The notes below the pieces were generated by a model, which saw only the letters and a program-made list of their open reading frames with translations, ran no database searches and had not been told where the DNA came from. A stretch of DNA of 64,000 nt from the NCBI GenBank assembly GCA_002914805.1, contig JXTB01000025.1:511109-575108 (forward strand), read 5' to 3'. This document shows positions 60,169 through 64,000 of this stretch, piece by piece. Origin of the DNA: Parasponia andersonii (taxonomy: Eukaryota > Streptophyta > Magnoliopsida > Rosales > Cannabaceae). The position numbers and the translations under genes were made by a program. How positions within the stretch are numbered: the first letter of the stretch is position 1; each line of letters starts with the position of its first letter.

Positions 60169-63100
60169 GATCAAAGTTGATCATAGTAAAAGTATAAGAA
60201 ATTCTCTATTATATTTTTATTGGATAAATACTACATTTAATATCTCATAGCATATAAATATTAATTTTATTAACACTCGTTGAACTTCGGCATCAATGAT
60301 CCCTTCCTAATTTTTAAATAGTACACTAGATTTGATAGCAAACTAAACAAGTACAATAGTCTAGTTAGTAGCCTTCCTCAACATTGGAGATTACATACGA
60401 TATATAAAAGTACCGTAACTAGAATGTTACATTAAGTATCTTGATGTTGCCGTCCTATTTCACGTAATAATTTACTACCCTACTAATCATGTCATATAAA
60501 TATTAATCTCTAACATAACACACCACATTGAGCGACTAAAAAGAACTTTGACCAACGTTTATCAATCAGGAAATAAATAAAGAAATGAAAAGGGATATTG
60601 GGTAACTAAAAAAGGAGGTAAATTAATATTCTTACATTCAAGACGAGGAGTCCTAAAACTACTGTTGGTATACAGGGTTTTGCTCCTACGAGCTTCCTAA
60701 AAAAAACCAACAGTTTATTAAATTAAACCCATAAATAATCTTATGCAAATAGACCATATATATTATAAGTGAAAGCAAACTGAGTTCATTAATGAAAGCT
60801 GTTCGAATTAATATTTGGATTTCTTGTATTATTTTATAGGATATAGGGAAAAGGCATATCCAATTGCAATAATGAATTCATGGGAAAGTATATTATCAAA
60901 GGTCCAGTAGTGATTATTGTGCTGCTTTTTCTTTTTTTCTTTTCTTTTGGCTCATGATTTGCTGTAATTAGTACCAGCTCGAATTGTATAAATTAGTATT
61001 AATTAATCAGTTAATAAAAACATGTATCATAAAACGAGTCGTCATTACGTGAAAAAGATTTCAATAGACAACAAATGCATGGATACTACAGATATTTTAA
61101 AATTCAATCTAACACAATCAAGTCAAGTTTAGGATCCAGAGCAAAAAATTAAGTTCAGGATATTAATTATTAGATGCCTAAGTACTCATATGAAACACTT
61201 TCCTCTTAGCACGTCTAAGCTAGCTACATATGAGCGTAATAATGAAACATTAATTGGTACTTTCATAGTTTTCAAGCTCTATAGAGAATTAAAACTATTT
61301 AATAAATCTACAATCTCTAACTGAAAGTCTAAAATCGATCATAAATGTTATTGACAAACAAAAGTCTAAAAATTATCATGAAATCATGCGAAACGTGTGG
61401 AAAGTTAGACTGCATATAGTCAAGAAGTTCAAAACCGTGTTAGCTGTAAGCCTGTACAGGACAGTAGTACGTATTAATAGTAGTATCTTCTATAATGTTC
61501 GAGTGTTTTTACATAAAAGCGTTATAATACATGCAGTTGTCTATAAAGATTTCTGCTGTATTATTACATATTTCCGAGTAATATTATTTCAACTACTCGA
61601 ATTATAACCACCAAACAGTCGGAGATCGTGGGTTTGAACCTGAGTGGCTCCCTCGAAAATCTTAAGTATAAAGATATCTACCTGCTAGTTCAATGTTCTA
61701 TCCTTTATTCTTAAAGCGCCGTTCTCGTTAGTTATTCGGATGGAGTTCAAGTGATTCACTCCACCGTCTGATGGTGATGACCTATCGATAAGATCTTAAA
61801 TAGAATTAGAACTATCAAACTAGAATATATGCTGCCGACACAGCACATACCGCTCTAGCACCTAAAATAGAAAAATCATTTAGCAAAGGTTTTTTTTTTG
61901 TGTTTTTTTTGACAATAATTAGAAATTTTAAAGAACTACAACTGACAACTTGGTAATAAGTTATTATTTTGAACTAGGGGATACTTTTAGACGATATAAA
62001 GTAACAGATAAATTTCGCAAATGTTGGCCACTCATACGTTGTTAATTAATTAACTCATTGGAGGCTCATGTATAAGTGCAGTTAGCTTTCAAGTTTTTTC
62101 GTTTTTCTTAAATTCACTTAAACGGTTTAATGGTATAACTACACCACGTAGAGAGTTGTGACTTCAGATATCTAGTTCACTATAATTGTATTTGGTGGGA
62201 TGAAGAAATGATATGAGTGAGTCCGTAGGAATTGGGGTATAGTACGTAAATAATTTTAGGAAGGGAGGAAATTATTTGATAAGAATTTTTAAATCTTCAA
62301 TTTAACCAATTTCCGATCTATTCCAAATCGGAGAGATTATATGATAGAGCTTCGTAATCAAATAGCAGAGTAGTCATTGTACGGCTAAAATATCATCTCT
62401 CCTACTAAACAAGAGAGAGAATTTGATCTTCTCTTTTTTCTCTCATTTGGGATTTTTTTAATGAAAATTTCCTAGCTAATTTAACTCTCCTTTCATTATA
62501 TTCTTTCCCTCGTTCTATTATAAACATAGCCTAAAGTAAACAAAAAGGCACACTTATAATATTAGAACATAGTACCATTGTTAACTTCAGCAAATTTAAA
62601 TCGACACTCAGGACAAATCGGGGGGAAAAAAAAAAAGGGTTTTTCTCGTATTCGAAAAGTGAAAACCCTTGGGCCCGTTTTGGATTGGATAGTCCAAAAT
62701 TTTCTATATCAGAAAACAATTCAGTGGCTGACCTGGCATTGTAATCACTGGTCGTCTTCTAAAAGTTTCAGGAAAACTGAGAAAAGCATCAGAAAACGAA
62801 TTCTTCCAGGCTATCCTTAGCTCCTTACGATTATATTCATGATCCTATAACTCTATATATCTAATATTTGCCATCTGAAGTATGAATTATTGATTCGATT
62901 CAAAAAACAGGAGCCGCCTATCAATTAATACTCGCCGCTATCGTGGAACCTCTCTTTGAACGACATCTTAATCGTGGCAAAGTACTCATTCATTCATTGC
63001 CCCACGTACAAAAAATGTCACATTTAGTTCGTTTATTTTTCGTACTTTTGAATTATTATCCGAAAGAAAATAAATGACATGAAATAATATTATGTACATA

Positions 63101-63514
63101 TAACCGATGATTTGGGCTATGATAGAGCAGGTCACATGGGATTTACATGCTTTGAAACGTTAAAATGCTTTTTAATTAATAATGAACCAATATTAATGAT
63201 ACAATTATTAAGGATGTATATGGTGTACATAATTGGATAGGGTTCTGAGATATTCTAGTCAAAGTATGACCACAACTTATTAGTGCCTCATAATAACTAC
63301 CGTGGAATGCCTGACCGGGCACATCCACCGTCCTATCTTTTCAGCAAGAATCCTGATTTATTTCTACGAAGACCAGTACGTTCTCGATCTATATGTCCTC
63401 TCTCTCTCTGATTCTATCTGGATATTTATTGCAGATTTTTTTAAAAAAAACAATGGTGTGTTTCTAACGTTGAAAAGTACACTCCGAAACATATATATAT
63501 ATATATATATATAT
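60169..63514. other. Intergenic DNA without recognisable genes
   Basis: AT-rich sequence with short, unrelated open frames. Near 61617-61660 a GTGGGTTTGAACCTGAGTGG string resembles a Pol III B box, but no A box or poly-A tail supports a SINE. A GGGCCCGTTTTGG string near 62670 recalls some MITE ends without a partner. A TA microsatellite runs from 63490 to 63514. Confidence 0.5.
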
Positions 63515-63750
63515 GAGCACCAATCGAGCTATATTTATTTTTACTTATCTATAAGTATTAATTTCACCGATGAAAATTTAGCATGCATATTTTTTTATTA
63601 TAAAAAATAAGAGAAAGAAAGAGCATTAATGATGTACGTCTTTTCATGCACTTCTTATAGCCATTGGATCACCATCTAATGGTAATCCAACGGCTAAAAA
63701 AAAATACCTACCCATAGGTAAAGAAAAAAAATACCTATTGGATTGATAAC
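63515..63750 (-). mobile_element. MITE copy B (same family as 14301-14545, inverted)
   Basis: 236 bp. It begins GAGCACCAATCGAGC and ends GGATTGATAAC, so the family's left end is on the right. Alignment with copy A is continuous, including the TCATTAATGCTCTTTCT core and the CATCTAATGGT near-palindrome. It is flanked by TA repeats on both sides. Confidence 0.85.
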
Positions 63751-63778
63751 ATATATATATATATAGTTATATATATAT

Positions 63779-64000
63779 TGGTCGCCAATCCAATAAGTAT
63801 TTTTTTTTTTACCTATGTATAGGTATTTTTTTTTTAGCCGTTGGATCATCATCTAATAATGATCCAATGACTATAATGAAGTGCATAAAAAGACGTGCAT
63901 CATTAATATTCTTTCTCTCTTTTACTTTTTACAATAAAAAAATGCGCATGCTAAATTTTCATTGGCCAAATTGATACCTATACATAGGTAAAAAAAAAAA
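63779..64000 (+). mobile_element. MITE copy C, cut by the window end
   Basis: Starts TTGGTCGCCAATCCAATAAG in the orientation of copy A and follows it to the AATTGATACCTATACATAGG segment near its right end. Separated from copy B by 28 bp of TA-rich DNA, head to head, so B and C form an inverted repeat with arms of more than 220 bp. Confidence 0.85.

Noticed and set aside
61617-61665. Possible SINE with a Pol III B-box-like GTGGGTTTGAACC
   Set aside because: No A box at the right distance, no tail and no target duplication.

Overview
This is nuclear DNA from a flowering plant, almost certainly a eudicot. The genes have short AT-rich introns with GT..AG borders, the intergenic DNA is AT-rich, and plant-type transposons are abundant. 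Five plant genes could be modelled; the four spliced models total a whole number of codons across all exons. From left to right they are: a secreted GH17/X8 beta-1,3-glucanase (minus, 15283-17265); a mitochondrial-type PPR protein (plus, 19881-21086); an ER FKBP15 (plus, 35360-38226); a three-FKBP-domain plus TPR immunophilin of the ROF1/FKBP62 type (plus, 39476-42496); a CSLC6-type xyloglucan glucan synthase (minus, 44585-47735); and a CIB-like bHLH factor of the bHLH62/78 type (minus, 53101-55604). That is six genes in all, of which the PPR gene is intronless. From memory of Arabidopsis, PPR-FKBP15-ROF1, bHLH78-ROF2-FKBP15-2 and CSLC6-bHLH62 are each neighbours there, so this window looks like an ancestral block in which all five families are still side by side.

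The rest is mostly dead or dying mobile DNA. 1-2311 is the gag-protease end of a Ty3/gypsy element (minus strand, many frameshifts). 2312-5160 is a T-rich stretch of unknown nature. About 5.2-14.25 kb is very AT-rich and holds a decayed Helitron with a Rep-helicase pseudogene and an RPA-like pseudogene. Between the PPR and FKBP15 genes lie a 2.2-kb solo LTR (22499-24718, with an AAATG target duplication) and a roughly 9.8-kb Mutator-like element (24768-34588). The latter carries a transposase pseudogene (plus) and a convergent ULP1/DUF1985 SUMO-protease-like gene (minus), the layout known as Kaonashi or KI-MULE. These two insertions account for about 12 of the 14.3 kb separating two genes that are neighbours in Arabidopsis. 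After the bHLH gene is a gag-only Ty1/copia derivative with both LTRs, primer-binding site, polypurine tract and TATTT duplication (57556-60163). Three copies of one roughly 240-bp MITE family occur at 14.3 kb and at the right edge; the last two are head to head.

The points most worth a second look are: two full-consensus MSA (MYB3R) sites upstream of the glucanase; eight 27-residue tandem repeats in the MULE transposase; three 298-bp exon-plus-intron tandem units in the ULP1 gene; a short motif scattered through the MULE non-coding DNA; and the inverted MITE pair. I found no CRISPR array, tRNA or rRNA gene, and no convincing unknown multi-gene system. Two single N bases (35284 and 55804) mark unresolved positions.
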